A stretch of 64,000 bases of DNA from Phaeobacter sp. 11ANDIMAR09 (GCF_001294455.1 NZ_LIKT01000001.1:124001-188000), one strand, 5' to 3'. Positions 26,789 to 35,452 are shown, counted from the first letter of the stretch. The notes: generated from the sequence alone by a model not told the origin. Made by a program: numbers and translations.

Positions 26789-27487
26789 TTACACGTCTGT
26801 CTGCTCATCCGCCATGTTTTCATCAGAATCACGCAGAGCTGTGGCCGAGGTGGCCAGAACCTTGGCACCGGTCTCCGTTACCAGAACCACATCGACACCA
26901 ATCATCTGAGTTTCTTTTACCAAGGAATAGACTTCCGCTGTTTCCGAGAGGATCACCTCATCTTCCTTCTTGCTTTCCACCACAAAACTGTAGGTTCCAG
27001 CTGGAACGGTATCACCAGAGAAATTGGTGCCATCCCACTCATAGGGTTCTGCCGAGACGGGCAATGCAATGCGATTGACCTCATCGCCGCTCTCATTTCG
27101 GACGACCAATGTTACTTCATCCGCAGCGGCTGCCGGGTTGGGGGCTACAGTCACGGAATTGGTGCCGTCAAACAAGGCAGGCGCTGCAGCGCGGACTTCC
27201 TTGCCAACCCAGCCTGTCAGCGATGCCATATTCGCCAGCCCCAGCTGACTGTGCACAACGCTCAGATTGTCGTTGGTCAGAACCTGCTGTTCCACCATGG
27301 AGAATTCCGCCAGCTGCGACGCATATTCGGTATTGTCCATCGGTTCTGTCGGATCCTGGTACTTGGCCTGGGCCGTCAGCAACTTGATGAATGTGTCAAA
27401 ATCGGAGGTCAGATTGGTGCCACCGCCCGTCGTAGAACTGCTGGAGGTCGTAGTGGCGGTGCTTGCGCCTGAAACTTCTGTCGTCAT
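26789..27487 (-). CDS. flgD: flagellar hook assembly scaffold FlgD
   Basis: This 232-aa protein caps the growing hook and is removed later. The conserved N-terminal block DTFIKLLTAQAKYQDPTEPMD (~29-50) and QLAEFSMVEQ (~57-67) is present. The middle and C-terminal part (~90-220) has the beta-sandwich FlgD Ig/Tudor region (VPAGTYSFVV). A Ser/Thr-rich N-terminal leader fits an export signal. It is coupled to fliK (3-nt gap), the usual pair for hook-length control. Confidence 0.94.
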   Translation of the reverse strand: MTTEVSGASTATTTSSSSTTGGGTNLTSDFDTFIKLLTAQAKYQDPTEPMDNTEYASQLAEFSMVEQQVLTNDNLSVVHSQLGLANMASLTGWVGKEVRAAAPALFDGTNSVTVAPNPAAAADEVTLVVRNESGDEVNRIALPVSAEPYEWDGTNFSGDTVPAGTYSFVVESKKEDEVILSETAEVYSLVKETQMIGVDVVLVTETGAKVLATSATALRDSDENMADEQTDV

Positions 27488-27490
27488 CGG

Positions 27491-29332
27491 TTAAACCCTC
27501 ATGTCCACGCCGGCGTTTCCGAGCCGGAGATGTTGTACCTGTGTTTGTGCAATCTCAGCTGCTGCCAGCTCTTCAGAATCTCCTGTCCGGGAGGTGCCGC
27601 CAGCGGATTGGCTTTCGCCTTCGCCACTGGTTTGTCCACCCGAAGCTCCGCCGCCACTGAATTGGAAGGAGATATTCTCAAAACCCATCTTGCGGAACTC
27701 ATCCGCCAGCTCATTGATATGCCGGCGCATCAGATCGCCTGTTTCTGCCCGCTCGGTCTGGATCACCACGGTGATTCCCGCCTCGCTGGTGGAAACCCGC
27801 ATTTTCACCCGACCCAGCTCTTCCGGGTTCAAAGCCACATCAACATTGCGCTCACCCTTGGCGACAAAGGCCTGCGCCAGTTGCACGGCGACCAGGCGCG
27901 GAGTTTCGGGACGATGCACAGTGCCCGGCTGAATCGCCGCCTCGGTCAACAGCTGGGACAGGCCCGGCATATCTGGTGACTGATCAGAGTTCAGAAGTTG
28001 GGCCTCGGCGCCCTGGCCCCCGGCTTTGGCAGCATCACCACCAAGCATTTGCGCGTTAAAGGCCTGTTGTACAGCGCTGACCTGAGGAGTGGTGGTCGAT
28101 TGTTTGGAGGTTGCTGCCGTGGCACTGCCAGAAACCACAGCATCGGCGTCACGCGATTCGCGGGCGCGCCCCTCTGCCCGGCGACCGGGTTCAGTGGCTG
28201 CCGCCGCGCGGGATTGGCCTGCAACGGCTGCCAAAACCTCGCCAGAGCTTGCCGCTTTGCCGAATGTGTCGCGCCCAGCCTTATCTGTCAGGGGCGCGTC
28301 CTCGAGCTCATTCGCGGCCACCGCGGCATCATCACCCCCGGCAGCCTGAGGCACGGACATCGTGTTTGCAGATGGGGCGCGAGAATCGCCCGCGCGGCGC
28401 CCGCTATCCTGTGAAACGGTGGCGCCAGCTGCGGGCACCGAAACAGCCTGAGCTTTGTCACTGGGCTTTTGCTCTACCGCCAGATCTTGATCCGGCTCCA
28501 CATCCGTTGCTGCAACAGATTTCTCTGCGGCCGCTGCCTGGGCTGCATTTTGGATCCCCGCTGCGGCTGCCTGTTGCGCGCCCGAAGCGGCCTGGGTGCG
28601 GATCGCGGTGGCGGTCTCTGCCTCAACACCGTCAATCATGGATTCCGGCGCGGCCTCTGCCAAGGTTGGCTGAGCCGTTTTGTCCGCATCACCTGCAGCA
28701 ACACTATCACCTTTTGTGACATCGGTCTGCGCACCAGCAGATCCAGTCGATCTGCGCGCCTGAACAGCGCCCTCAGACACCAATGCCGGGGCCACAGAAC
28801 TGGTTTTCACTTCTGTATTCTGGGCGCCGCCGACAGGTGGCACATCCGAGGCCAACACGTCGGTTTCTGTTTCCTGAGTCTGGCCCGGATTGGCTGTCAG
28901 ATCACTGTCAGCAGCAGAGGTATCGCCCCCGTCGGGCTGAGCGGGGGAGGCATCTGTTTCATTGGTCTGTGAATTTGTATTGTCGTCTGATGCAGCGGTC
29001 TGGTCATCCGCTTTTTGGGTTTCAGACGCAGACGGCGCTTTGTCAGCCCCCTTAGCGGGGGTTTCCCCGGTCTCAGCCCGACTTTGATCGGCCTGCTTGG
29101 GTCGATCAGCGGTCTTTAGCCTTTCCGTCGCGCGGTCAGATTGGTTTGACCCTTCCCGTTCAGAGGTGGCCTTTGCCTCATCTCTACGGGCACGATCGTC
29201 GATGTGATCAGAAAAACTACGATTCCCATGCTGTCGCTGCGGGCTTTCTGCCGCCTTGACGCCAACGGGGTCTGCAGCGCCGGAGCGCACCTGTCCAAAG
29301 TGTACATTTGTAAGCATTAGGTTTCCAGACAT
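27491..29332 (-). CDS. fliK: flagellar hook-length control protein FliK
   Basis: This 613-aa protein has a long low-complexity, Ala/Thr/Gln/Asp-rich region (~20-470), expected of a molecular-ruler domain, and a C-terminal Flg_hook domain (~480-570; VDVALNPEELGRVKMRVS is the signature) that signals the export switch to FlhB. Start at ATG 29332 or 29317 cannot be separated on ribosome sites. It is divergent from flgJ/cheL with a CtrA-like box in the spacer. Confidence 0.92.
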   Translation of the reverse strand: MSGNLMLTNVHFGQVRSGAADPVGVKAAESPQRQHGNRSFSDHIDDRARRDEAKATSEREGSNQSDRATERLKTADRPKQADQSRAETGETPAKGADKAPSASETQKADDQTAASDDNTNSQTNETDASPAQPDGGDTSAADSDLTANPGQTQETETDVLASDVPPVGGAQNTEVKTSSVAPALVSEGAVQARRSTGSAGAQTDVTKGDSVAAGDADKTAQPTLAEAAPESMIDGVEAETATAIRTQAASGAQQAAAAGIQNAAQAAAAEKSVAATDVEPDQDLAVEQKPSDKAQAVSVPAAGATVSQDSGRRAGDSRAPSANTMSVPQAAGGDDAAVAANELEDAPLTDKAGRDTFGKAASSGEVLAAVAGQSRAAAATEPGRRAEGRARESRDADAVVSGSATAATSKQSTTTPQVSAVQQAFNAQMLGGDAAKAGGQGAEAQLLNSDQSPDMPGLSQLLTEAAIQPGTVHRPETPRLVAVQLAQAFVAKGERNVDVALNPEELGRVKMRVSTSEAGITVVIQTERAETGDLMRRHINELADEFRKMGFENISFQFSGGGASGGQTSGEGESQSAGGTSRTGDSEELAAAEIAQTQVQHLRLGNAGVDMRV

Positions 29333-29366
29333 TCTATCTCGATACCCCAGCCCTAGAGCAAAGCAG

Positions 29367-29382
29367 TTACGGTAATTTTAAC
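29367..29382. promoter_or_regulatory. CtrA-like box (TTAC-N7-TTAAC) between fliK and flgJ/cheL
   Basis: One mismatch to TTAA-N7-TTAAC with exact spacing. It sits 35 nt from the fliK start and 65 nt from flgJ/cheL, in the only spacer between the two divergent flagellar operons. Confidence 0.58.
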
Positions 29383-29446
29383 CGCTATCTGGGCATTCTA
29401 GGAAAAATCAAACAAATCTGAATTAATTCCAGAGGAGAGGTGCAGG

Positions 29447-29743
29447 ATGCCCAATCTGACGACAACCCACCAGGCCACAACAGCGCCGCCTAAGCTTCAA
29501 CCCACGACGCAGGACGCGGCGATTCGCGATGCTGCAAACAAGCTAGAGGCTTCTTTTCTTACCGAAATGTTGAAATCCGCAGGGCTTGGAAAAAGCCGTG
29601 AAGGGCTTGGCGGTGGCGGCGCTGGTGAAGATCAATTCAGCAGCTTTCTTGTCCGCGCCCAAGCAGAACAAATTACCGAAGCCGGCGGCATTGGCCTCGC
29701 CGAATCGCTTTATCACGCAATGAAGGAATCCTCTAATGATTGA
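29447..29743 (+). CDS. flgJ: rod-binding protein (FlgJ N-domain / CheL type)
   Basis: This 98-aa protein corresponds to the rod-binding N-terminal part of FlgJ; the muramidase domain of gammaproteobacterial FlgJ is absent, as usual in alphaproteobacteria where it is also called CheL. AANKLEASFLTEMLKSAGL is the family motif (~25-43), followed by a Gly-rich loop and FSSFLVRAQAEQITEAGGIGLAESL. The ribosome site is GAGGAGAGG. It overlaps flgN by 8 nt. Confidence 0.9.
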   Translation: MPNLTTTHQATTAPPKLQPTTQDAAIRDAANKLEASFLTEMLKSAGLGKSREGLGGGGAGEDQFSSFLVRAQAEQITEAGGIGLAESLYHAMKESSND

Positions 29744-30116
29744 CCAGAACCTGCAAATTACTCACCAAAATCCCCAAAACCTCATTGATGAGCTGGATGA
29801 GATTCTTGACCAAGAGCGCAGCGCATTGGTGCGCGGCGAATTGGACAAGATCGAAGAACTGCTTGCACGCAAAGAAACGATCATCGCCCGCCTCAACACA
29901 ATTGACAGTCTGGAACGCGAGGCCCTCGCGCAGGTACAGACAAAGGTGTCGCGCAATCAGGAGCTGCTTAATAGCGCCATGGAAGGCATTCGCAGTGTCG
30001 CCACACGGATGGCAGAACTGCGCCGGGTGAAAAAGGGACTTGATGTCTATGATCGCGCAGGACGCAAGGCGCGCTATGGCACCACCATGGGGCAACGTCT
30101 GGAGAAGCGCAGCTAA
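29736..30116 (+). CDS. flgN: FlgN-like flagellar export chaperone
   Basis: This 126-aa, almost wholly helical protein matches the FlgN profile: a leading coiled-coil LIDELDEILDQERSALVRGELDKIEELLARKE (~17-48) and a second helical pair, ending in a basic RKARYGTTMGQRLEKR tail. FlgN chaperones the hook-junction proteins FlgK/FlgL, both encoded at 56.6-59.0 kb. Overlap with flgJ implies coupling. The call rests on fold and position, since sequence conservation in FlgN is low. Confidence 0.78.
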   Translation: MIDQNLQITHQNPQNLIDELDEILDQERSALVRGELDKIEELLARKETIIARLNTIDSLEREALAQVQTKVSRNQELLNSAMEGIRSVATRMAELRRVKKGLDVYDRAGRKARYGTTMGQRLEKRS

Positions 30117-30176
30117 TAGGCGAAAGCTAAGTCGCTCCAGGGTTTAGTAAAATTCTACGGATTGTAGATTTAGACA

Positions 30177-30192
30177 TTAGCACTCCCTTAGC
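30177..30192. promoter_or_regulatory. weak CtrA-like box (TTAG-N7-TTAGC) upstream of flagellin
   Basis: Two mismatches to TTAA-N7-TTAAC (A to G in each half) with the exact spacing and final C. It lies 153 nt before the flagellin ATG. Confidence 0.35.
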
Positions 30193-30280
30193 AACTTTCG
30201 CGGCAATGTCTCCTTGCATCTCATCACTGAGGTGGCGCGAAAGCCGATTGGCTGAACGCACTGTCAGAAAGACGCTAAAC

Positions 30281-30323
30281 GCCCCCTTCGGGGCAGGGAA
30301 AACTATCGAGACCAAAGTGTCTC
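30281..30323 (+). promoter_or_regulatory. two stem-loops in the flagellin 5' leader
   Basis: Stem 1 is GCCCC-CTTC-GGGGC (30281-30294). Stem 2 is GAGAC-CAAAGT-GTCTC (30308-30323), ending 21 nt before the ATG and next to the AAGGA ribosome site. In Caulobacter FlbT acts on the flagellin leader; flbT lies downstream here, so these stems are candidate targets. Confidence 0.5.
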
Positions 30324-30344
30324 AATCGCTAAAGGAATAAAGCT

Positions 30345-31151
30345 ATGACCAGCATTCTGACAAACAATGGCGCAATGGTTGCTCTGCAGACTCTGTCTTC
30401 GGTGAACAGCAACCTCGACGAGTCCCAGACACAGATCTCTACTGGTAAACGAGTCAATGGCGCCAAAGACAACTCCGCGGTTTGGGCGATTTCCAAGAAT
30501 ATGGAATCGGACATCTCCGCTTATGAGTCGGTTCAGGACAGCCTCGATTTTGGTGCCGCGACCGTTGGTGTTGCTTCCGCCGGTATGGAGCAGATCGTTG
30601 AGACACTGAAAGACATGCGTGATCTCGTGGTTTCGGGTATCTCTCAGAACGTCGACCATGCTCAGATTGAAGCAGATCTGGCCAACAAGCGCGAAACCAT
30701 CACGTCGATCATCAGCTCGGCGTCGTTCAATGGCGCAAACCTGCTCGATTCGGGCACAACCGCGCAGCTCGATGTATTGGGTGGCTTGGATTCTTCCGCG
30801 CCTATCACCGTTGCCGGAGTTGATACTACTGCCGATGTCATCACCGCCATGGGCAACACCCTGTCCGCGACCAACGCTGACACTGTTATGACCGAAATCG
30901 AAACAGCATTGGGCAACGCAATTGGCCATGCTGCGACATTCGGTGCTGCGGACAACCGTCTGACGGATCAGAAAGAGTTTGTGAGCAAGCTGACCGACTC
31001 GATGAAAACTGGTGTATCGGCCATGACCGATACCAACATGGAAGAAGCATCTGCCCGCCTGAAGGCGCTGCAGACGCAACAGCAGCTGGCCGTCCAGTCG
31101 CTGACCATTGCGAACCAGAACCCATCGACACTGCAGCAGCTGTTCCGTTAA
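30345..31151 (+). CDS. fliC: flagellin
   Basis: This 268-aa filament subunit is short, with conserved D0/D1 ends and little variable middle. The N-terminus MTSILTNNGAMVALQTL and SSVNSNLDESQTQISTGKRVNGAKDN block and the C-terminal ASARLKALQTQQQLAVQSLTIANQNPSTLQQLFR block are diagnostic. It follows a long, structured leader and is followed by a strong hairpin, then flaF and flbT, the alphaproteobacterial flagellin regulators. It is the only flagellin gene in the window. Confidence 0.96.
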   Translation: MTSILTNNGAMVALQTLSSVNSNLDESQTQISTGKRVNGAKDNSAVWAISKNMESDISAYESVQDSLDFGAATVGVASAGMEQIVETLKDMRDLVVSGISQNVDHAQIEADLANKRETITSIISSASFNGANLLDSGTTAQLDVLGGLDSSAPITVAGVDTTADVITAMGNTLSATNADTVMTEIETALGNAIGHAATFGAADNRLTDQKEFVSKLTDSMKTGVSAMTDTNMEEASARLKALQTQQQLAVQSLTIANQNPSTLQQLFR

Positions 31152-31159
31152 CAGCCTGA

Positions 31160-31184
31160 TCCGGGGCGCTTTTAGCGCCCCGGA
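31160..31184 (+). terminator. stem-loop after flagellin
   Basis: A perfect 11-bp stem (tccggggcgct/agcgccccgga) with a TTT loop lies 9 nt after the stop. The weak U-tract (ACCTTATCGTTT) may allow some readthrough into flaF. Confidence 0.7.
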
Positions 31185-31233
31185 CACCTTATCGTTTCAG
31201 AGAATCTGATGGAATAGTACGTTAGGAAAATAC

Positions 31234-31605
31234 GTGAATGCCTTAAGCAAAGCGCGAAGCGCTTATTCAGCGGTGAAATCCCCGATCCGAACATCCAAAG
31301 ACATGGAATACGAGACCATTGCGCATGTGACCCGCAAGATGATTGTTGCGGCAAGACGCGGAAAAGGTGGATTTTCAGAACTGGCACAGGCCCTGAATGA
31401 CAACAACAAGCTGTGGAGAATATTTGCCGCGGACTTGGCCTCGGTCGATAACCCGCTGCCGCAAGATCTGAAAACCGATCTGAGCGATTTGGCTACCTTC
31501 ACGCGTCAACACACCAGCAAAGTACTGCAGCGCAAAGCCCATGTGGGACCGCTGGTGGAAATCAACACGGCCATCATGCGTGGCCTTCGCAGCGGAGCAA
31601 CTTAA
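31234..31605 (+). CDS. flaF: flagellar biosynthesis regulator FlaF
   Basis: This 123-aa protein starts at GTG 31234 with AGGA 7 nt upstream. The helical FlaF pattern is present, including YETIAHVTRKM (~27-37), LAQALNDNNKLW (~50-61) and LADLATFTRQHT-like segments. FlaF promotes flagellin synthesis or secretion in Caulobacter and is usually next to flbT, as here (2-nt gap). Confidence 0.9.
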   Translation: MNALSKARSAYSAVKSPIRTSKDMEYETIAHVTRKMIVAARRGKGGFSELAQALNDNNKLWRIFAADLASVDNPLPQDLKTDLSDLATFTRQHTSKVLQRKAHVGPLVEINTAIMRGLRSGAT

Positions 31606-31607
31606 TT

Positions 31608-32012
31608 ATGAGCGGACTGGTTCTAAAACTTGCGCCGAAAGAGCGTGTCCTGGTCAATGGCGCCGTCATTGAAAACGGTGACCGCCGCAGCAGACTGTCC
31701 ATTGTGACCCCTGACGCAAATATTCTGCGTCTTCGCGACGCAATCCACCCCGAAGAAGCAAACACCCCGGTGCGCCGTGTATGCTATGCAATGCAACTGA
31801 TTTTGACCGGCGACATCGATCCAGAGGAAGAACGTCTTCCGATGCTGCGCCGGATTGAAGAATTGAGCCAGGTTTTCACCGATCCGGACAGCCGTGCATC
31901 ACTGGCCGAGGCCACAGATGCCTTTCTTCAGGACAACTACTACCGCTGTCTCAAATCGTTGCGTGCCCTGATGCCACGTGAAGATCGTCTGTTAGCTGTG
32001 CGTCCGTCATGA
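31608..32012 (+). CDS. flbT: flagellar biosynthesis repressor FlbT
   Basis: This 134-aa protein matches FlbT: LVLKLAPKERVLVNGAVIENGDRR at the N-terminus, a PVRRVCYAMQLILTG middle block, and a DNYYRCLKSLRALMPRE end. In Caulobacter FlbT destabilises flagellin mRNA until the hook is complete. With flaF and the structured flagellin leader it forms a probable regulatory unit. It overlaps the DUF1217 gene by ATGA. Confidence 0.93.
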   Translation: MSGLVLKLAPKERVLVNGAVIENGDRRSRLSIVTPDANILRLRDAIHPEEANTPVRRVCYAMQLILTGDIDPEEERLPMLRRIEELSQVFTDPDSRASLAEATDAFLQDNYYRCLKSLRALMPREDRLLAVRPS

Positions 32013-32800
32013 GCTTCCAACCCATCATACCCATCTCAGGTATCGGCGGTTGGAACTTTCTGCAGTCTACCTACGATAAACAGTTAGACTCCTTCTCCAA
32101 AAGCCCAGTGTTGCAACGCGACACTGAGTATTTTGAAGAAAACATCGGCAATGTTAAAACGGTTGATGATCTGGTCAACGATCGCCGCCTGCTATCTGTT
32201 GCACTCGGGGCCTTTGGCCTCGAGGACCAAGTAGACTTTAAAGGCTTGGTAAAAAAAGTTTTGCAGGAGGGCTCCACCGCTGATGATGCCCTTGCAGGCA
32301 AGCTGGGTGACGACCGTTGGGTGAGCTTTACTGAAACCTTTGGCTTTGGCCCAGGTGAAACAGTGAAAACCGGCGATGCAGCTGCGATGAAGAATCTGTC
32401 GGAGATCTACAAAGTGCAGTCCTTCGAGACCGCTGTCGGTGAGCAAGACAATTCCATGCGCGTCGCCATGTATTCTCAGCGCGAGATACAAGTCTTGGCT
32501 GAAGATGGTACCAGTACCGACACAAAATGGTTCAACGTGATGGGGCAGCCCGCCATTCGCGAGATGTTTGAGATAGCGCTTGGCTTGCCCACCAGCATGG
32601 GACAGGCGGATTTGGACACTCAGCTGGTCAATTTCAAAGACCGAGCAAAAGCGATGTTTGGCACTGACGACATTTCGGTCTTTGCGGAGCCGGAGAACAT
32701 GGAGCGTCTGGTTAATGTTTATCTGGCGCGCTCCGAGATCGCAGAATTCAACGCATCAAATTCCGCTGGTGCAACGGCCTTGATGCTGTTGCAATCCTAG
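32009..32800 (+). CDS. DUF1217 flagellar-cluster protein
   Basis: This 263-aa soluble protein belongs to DUF1217, a family common in alphaproteobacterial flagellar clusters with no settled role. The visible feature is a helical repeat-like body (e.g. YFEENIGNVKTVDDLVNDRRLLSVALGAFGL, ~42-72) and no signal peptide. It is coupled to flbT by overlap and ends at a bidirectional terminator, so it belongs to the flaF-flbT transcript. An export substrate or assembly factor are both possible; I cannot choose. Confidence 0.82.
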   Translation: MSFQPIIPISGIGGWNFLQSTYDKQLDSFSKSPVLQRDTEYFEENIGNVKTVDDLVNDRRLLSVALGAFGLEDQVDFKGLVKKVLQEGSTADDALAGKLGDDRWVSFTETFGFGPGETVKTGDAAAMKNLSEIYKVQSFETAVGEQDNSMRVAMYSQREIQVLAEDGTSTDTKWFNVMGQPAIREMFEIALGLPTSMGQADLDTQLVNFKDRAKAMFGTDDISVFAEPENMERLVNVYLARSEIAEFNASNSAGATALMLLQS

Positions 32801-32818
32801 CGCAGCTTCCCCGAAACA

Positions 32819-32853
32819 AAAGGCGCCTGCCGGATATCCCGGCGGGCGCCTTT
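32819..32853. terminator. bidirectional terminator between DUF1217 gene and fliI
   Basis: A 15-bp stem with one wobble (aaaggcgcctgccgg/ccggcgggcgccttt) has TTTGTCATTTT on the right and AAACAAAAGG on the left, serving two convergent operons. Confidence 0.85.
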
Positions 32854-32914
32854 GTCATTTTCGCAATCTGACCTTTGCCATGAGTTGCAAACTCAGGAGG
32901 AACAGATCCGCCCC

Positions 32915-34243
32915 TTAACGCCCTTTGCCAGCGCGGCGCAGCATCAGTTGCAAGCGGCTGAAGCTGTTGCTCACGCCCTGTGGGTCTTCCTTGCCAAAGA
33001 AGGCATCCAGCTCTGGCCAGATCTTCACCGCCTGATCCAACACCGCATCATTGCCTTCGGAATACAGACCGGCACGGATCATCACTTCGGATTGCTCGTA
33101 AGAGCCCAGGAACTTGCGCACCTCCAGAATGGCTGCATTCTCTTCTGCAGTTGCTGCCGCTGGCAGGCTCCGCGAGACCGAGCGCGAAACATCAACCGCC
33201 GGGAAACGTCCCCGTTCAGCGATTTCCCGGTTCAACACGATATGCCCGTCCAGAACACCACGCAGGATATCCGCAATGGGTTCATCCATGTCTGAGCCCG
33301 CCACCAGGACGCTGAACACCGCGGTGATGTCGCCCTGCCCCTCAGAGCCAGGACCGGCCCGCTCACAAAGCCCGGTGATCAGTGGCGTTACAGAAGGCGG
33401 GAAACCACGCAGCGAAGGTGCCTCGCCAGAGGCGGCAGAGATTTCACGATGGGCCTCGGCAAAACGCGTTACGGAGTCGGCCATGAACAGCACGTTTTTG
33501 CCCTGATCGCGGAAATGTTCCGCAATGGTCATCGCCGCCCAGGCGCTGCGGCGGCGCACCAGGGCAGATTGGTCAGAGGTGGCAGCGACAACAACGGCCC
33601 GCTTCATGCCTTCCGGACCCAGGACGTCTTCAACAAAGTGATTCACTTCGCGCCCACGCTCGCCAATCAGCGCCATGACCACCACATCGGCCTGCATAAA
33701 TTGCGCCATTTTTGCGAGCAGCGTCGATTTACCAACACCAGAGCCCGCAAAAAGACCGATGCGCTGGCCCTGGACGATGGGGAGAATCGTATTGAACACC
33801 GAGAGCCCTGTGTCCAGCCGCGCGCCCATATGGCGCCGTCCGGCCGCCTTGGGCGGCGGCGCCATCAGGTCGCGGGCCTGTTCTCCGCGCAGCAAAGGCC
33901 GCCCATCCAGCGGCTCGCCAAAGGGGTCAATGACCCGGCCAATCCAGTTGTCTCCCGGCGCGAAATCTGGCGCAGGCATCAGTTTGACCCGATCATTCAT
34001 CGCCACGCGATCTGGCGAGCGATCAGGTAACATGCTGATTTTGTTGCTATCAATTTTCAGAACTTCCCCGTGCAGCTCATCCCCTGGCCCCCGGATCAAT
34101 ACCAGGCGGTCGCCGATTCGCGCTTCGCGTTCCAGACCGGAAATTTCGATTTCTCCACCAGAAATTCCGCTGACGCGGCCCATAGATGTTGCCAATTTCT
34201 TACTGGCGATTTGTTCGGTCAAAGCTTTCAGCTCTGGAATCAT
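32915..34243 (-). CDS. fliI: flagellum-specific ATPase FliI
   Basis: This 442-aa type III export ATPase starts at MIPELKALTEQ with GGAGG upstream; a longer frame to 34390 runs through the flgB promoter and is unlikely. Walker A is GLFAGSGVGKST (~160-171), followed by ALIGERGREV and the VTRFAEAHREIS and FPPSVTPLI motifs of F1-type ATPases. Length is normal. FliH is encoded at 51.7 kb. The gene is divergent from flgB. Confidence 0.96.
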   Translation of the reverse strand: MIPELKALTEQIASKKLATSMGRVSGISGGEIEISGLEREARIGDRLVLIRGPGDELHGEVLKIDSNKISMLPDRSPDRVAMNDRVKLMPAPDFAPGDNWIGRVIDPFGEPLDGRPLLRGEQARDLMAPPPKAAGRRHMGARLDTGLSVFNTILPIVQGQRIGLFAGSGVGKSTLLAKMAQFMQADVVVMALIGERGREVNHFVEDVLGPEGMKRAVVVAATSDQSALVRRRSAWAAMTIAEHFRDQGKNVLFMADSVTRFAEAHREISAASGEAPSLRGFPPSVTPLITGLCERAGPGSEGQGDITAVFSVLVAGSDMDEPIADILRGVLDGHIVLNREIAERGRFPAVDVSRSVSRSLPAAATAEENAAILEVRKFLGSYEQSEVMIRAGLYSEGNDAVLDQAVKIWPELDAFFGKEDPQGVSNSFSRLQLMLRRAGKGR

Positions 34244-34293
34244 GGCCTGAGGCCTCCAACTAGTTCCTGAAACAATTTCTAAAGGAATCAGGG

Positions 34294-34308
34294 TTAAGCC
34301 TTGATTGA
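34294..34308. promoter_or_regulatory. weak CtrA-like box (TTAA-N7-TTGA) between fliI and flgB
   Basis: A first-half perfect match with exact 7-nt spacing and a degenerate second half. It lies 24 nt before the flgB GTG and 51 nt before fliI. Confidence 0.35.
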
Positions 34309-34331
34309 AATTGATCGAGGGAGAAGCCCCG

Positions 34332-34718
34332 GTGTTCACCGAACTGAACGTTTTTAAAATCGCATATTCGATGGCCAGCCACGCCGGCAAGCGTCAGGCA
34401 CTGGTGTCTGAGAACATCGCAAACGCGGATACCCCTGGTTACCACGCCAAGGATATCAAGCCGTTTAAAGAGGTCTATGCCGCCGGGCCACGCCCAGGCG
34501 ATATGGTGGCCTCTCGTGGATCGCATCTGAATGGTATTAACGGCTCCAACATGGATTGGGCTGTGACCACCTCCCCCAACGGTGCCGACCCCAACGACAA
34601 CTCCGTCTCGATCGAAACCGAAATCCTAAACGGGGTCGAGGTCAAGCGTCAGCACGATCGTGCCCTCGCCATCTACAAATCTTCCATGAACATTCTGCGC
34701 ACCAGTCTGGGGCGCTAA
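34332..34718 (+). CDS. flgB: proximal rod protein FlgB
   Basis: This 128-aa rod protein starts at GTG 34332 with GAGGGAG upstream; an in-frame TTG at 34305 lies within the promoter area. The conserved rod/hook N-terminal motif SENIANADTPGYHAKDI (~27-43) is present. It begins the plus-strand operon flgB-flgC-fliE-fliQ-flgF-flgG-flgA-flgH-fliL-like. Confidence 0.95.
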   Translation: MFTELNVFKIAYSMASHAGKRQALVSENIANADTPGYHAKDIKPFKEVYAAGPRPGDMVASRGSHLNGINGSNMDWAVTTSPNGADPNDNSVSIETEILNGVEVKRQHDRALAIYKSSMNILRTSLGR

Positions 34719-34732
34719 AGGAGGCATGAGCA

Positions 34733-35125
34733 ATGAGTGAATTTTCCAATTCCCTGAGTGTGACCGCCAGCGGCCTGAAAGCACAGGCCACCCGCCTGCG
34801 GCACGTCTCTGAAAACATCTCTAACGCCGATACCCCGGGCTATCGGCGCAAAAGCGTTCCCTTTGAAGCCACGCGCGATTTGGAGAATGACGTGGAACAC
34901 GTCAGGACCGGCCGCGTCACCCTGGATCGCAGCGATCTGGAAAGCATCTATGACCCCTCGCATCCCCTGGCGGATGGCAGCGGACACTATGATGGCTCGA
35001 ATGTCGATCTGATGATCGAAATCGCCGACGCCCGCGAGGCCCAGCGCAGCTACGACGCCAACCTGAAAATGTTTGAACAAACCCGCAGCATGTCCTCTTC
35101 CCTGATGGATCTGCTGAGAAAATAA
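34733..35125 (+). CDS. flgC: proximal rod protein FlgC
   Basis: This 130-aa rod protein has SENISNADTPGYRRKS (~24-39) and the C-terminal DAREAQRSYDANLKMFEQTRSM block typical of FlgC. The start has GGAGGC upstream. It is 14 nt after flgB. Confidence 0.95.
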   Translation: MSEFSNSLSVTASGLKAQATRLRHVSENISNADTPGYRRKSVPFEATRDLENDVEHVRTGRVTLDRSDLESIYDPSHPLADGSGHYDGSNVDLMIEIADAREAQRSYDANLKMFEQTRSMSSSLMDLLRK

Positions 35126-35148
35126 CCTAACCCCCGAGGAGATCCAGA

Positions 35149-35448
35149 ATGGATATTCGCTCTATCACCTCCGCCGCCGGAGGCTACGCCGCCGCCCGTC
35201 CCGCCACCAAAGTGGACCCCGAGTTCCAGGGCAATAGCCCCACGGACCAGCTGCGTTCCAGCTTTGCCAGTTTTGCCAACACTATGCAGGTTGGTGAGCA
35301 GACAGCGGTACAGTCGATGACAGGTGCAGGTGACCCGCATGCGCTTGTTCAGGCTCTGGCCCAGACCGAGCTGGCGGTAGAGACCGCAGTGACCGTGCGC
35401 AACAAGGTTGTTGAAGCCTATCAAGAAATCCTGCGGATGCCGGTCTAA
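35149..35448 (+). CDS. fliE: hook-basal body complex protein FliE
   Basis: This 99-aa protein joins the MS ring to the rod. The signature ALAQTELAVETAVTVRNKVVEAYQEILRMPV (~69-99) is diagnostic of FliE, preceded by a helical central part with EQTAVQSMTG. The N-terminal ~25 residues are disordered-like. Ribosome site GAGGAG. Confidence 0.94.
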   Translation: MDIRSITSAAGGYAAARPATKVDPEFQGNSPTDQLRSSFASFANTMQVGEQTAVQSMTGAGDPHALVQALAQTELAVETAVTVRNKVVEAYQEILRMPV

Positions 35449-35452
35449 GCCA

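Noticed and set aside
30201-30217. Possible sigma-54 promoter (GG...GC) before flagellin
   Set aside because: The GG to GC spacing is 12 nt rather than the required 10, and the core TGGCAC is not present.
30243-30249. Possible sigma-28 -10 element (GCCGATT) before flagellin
   Set aside because: No TAAA-type -35 lies ~15 nt upstream, so the match is to a 6-mer only.
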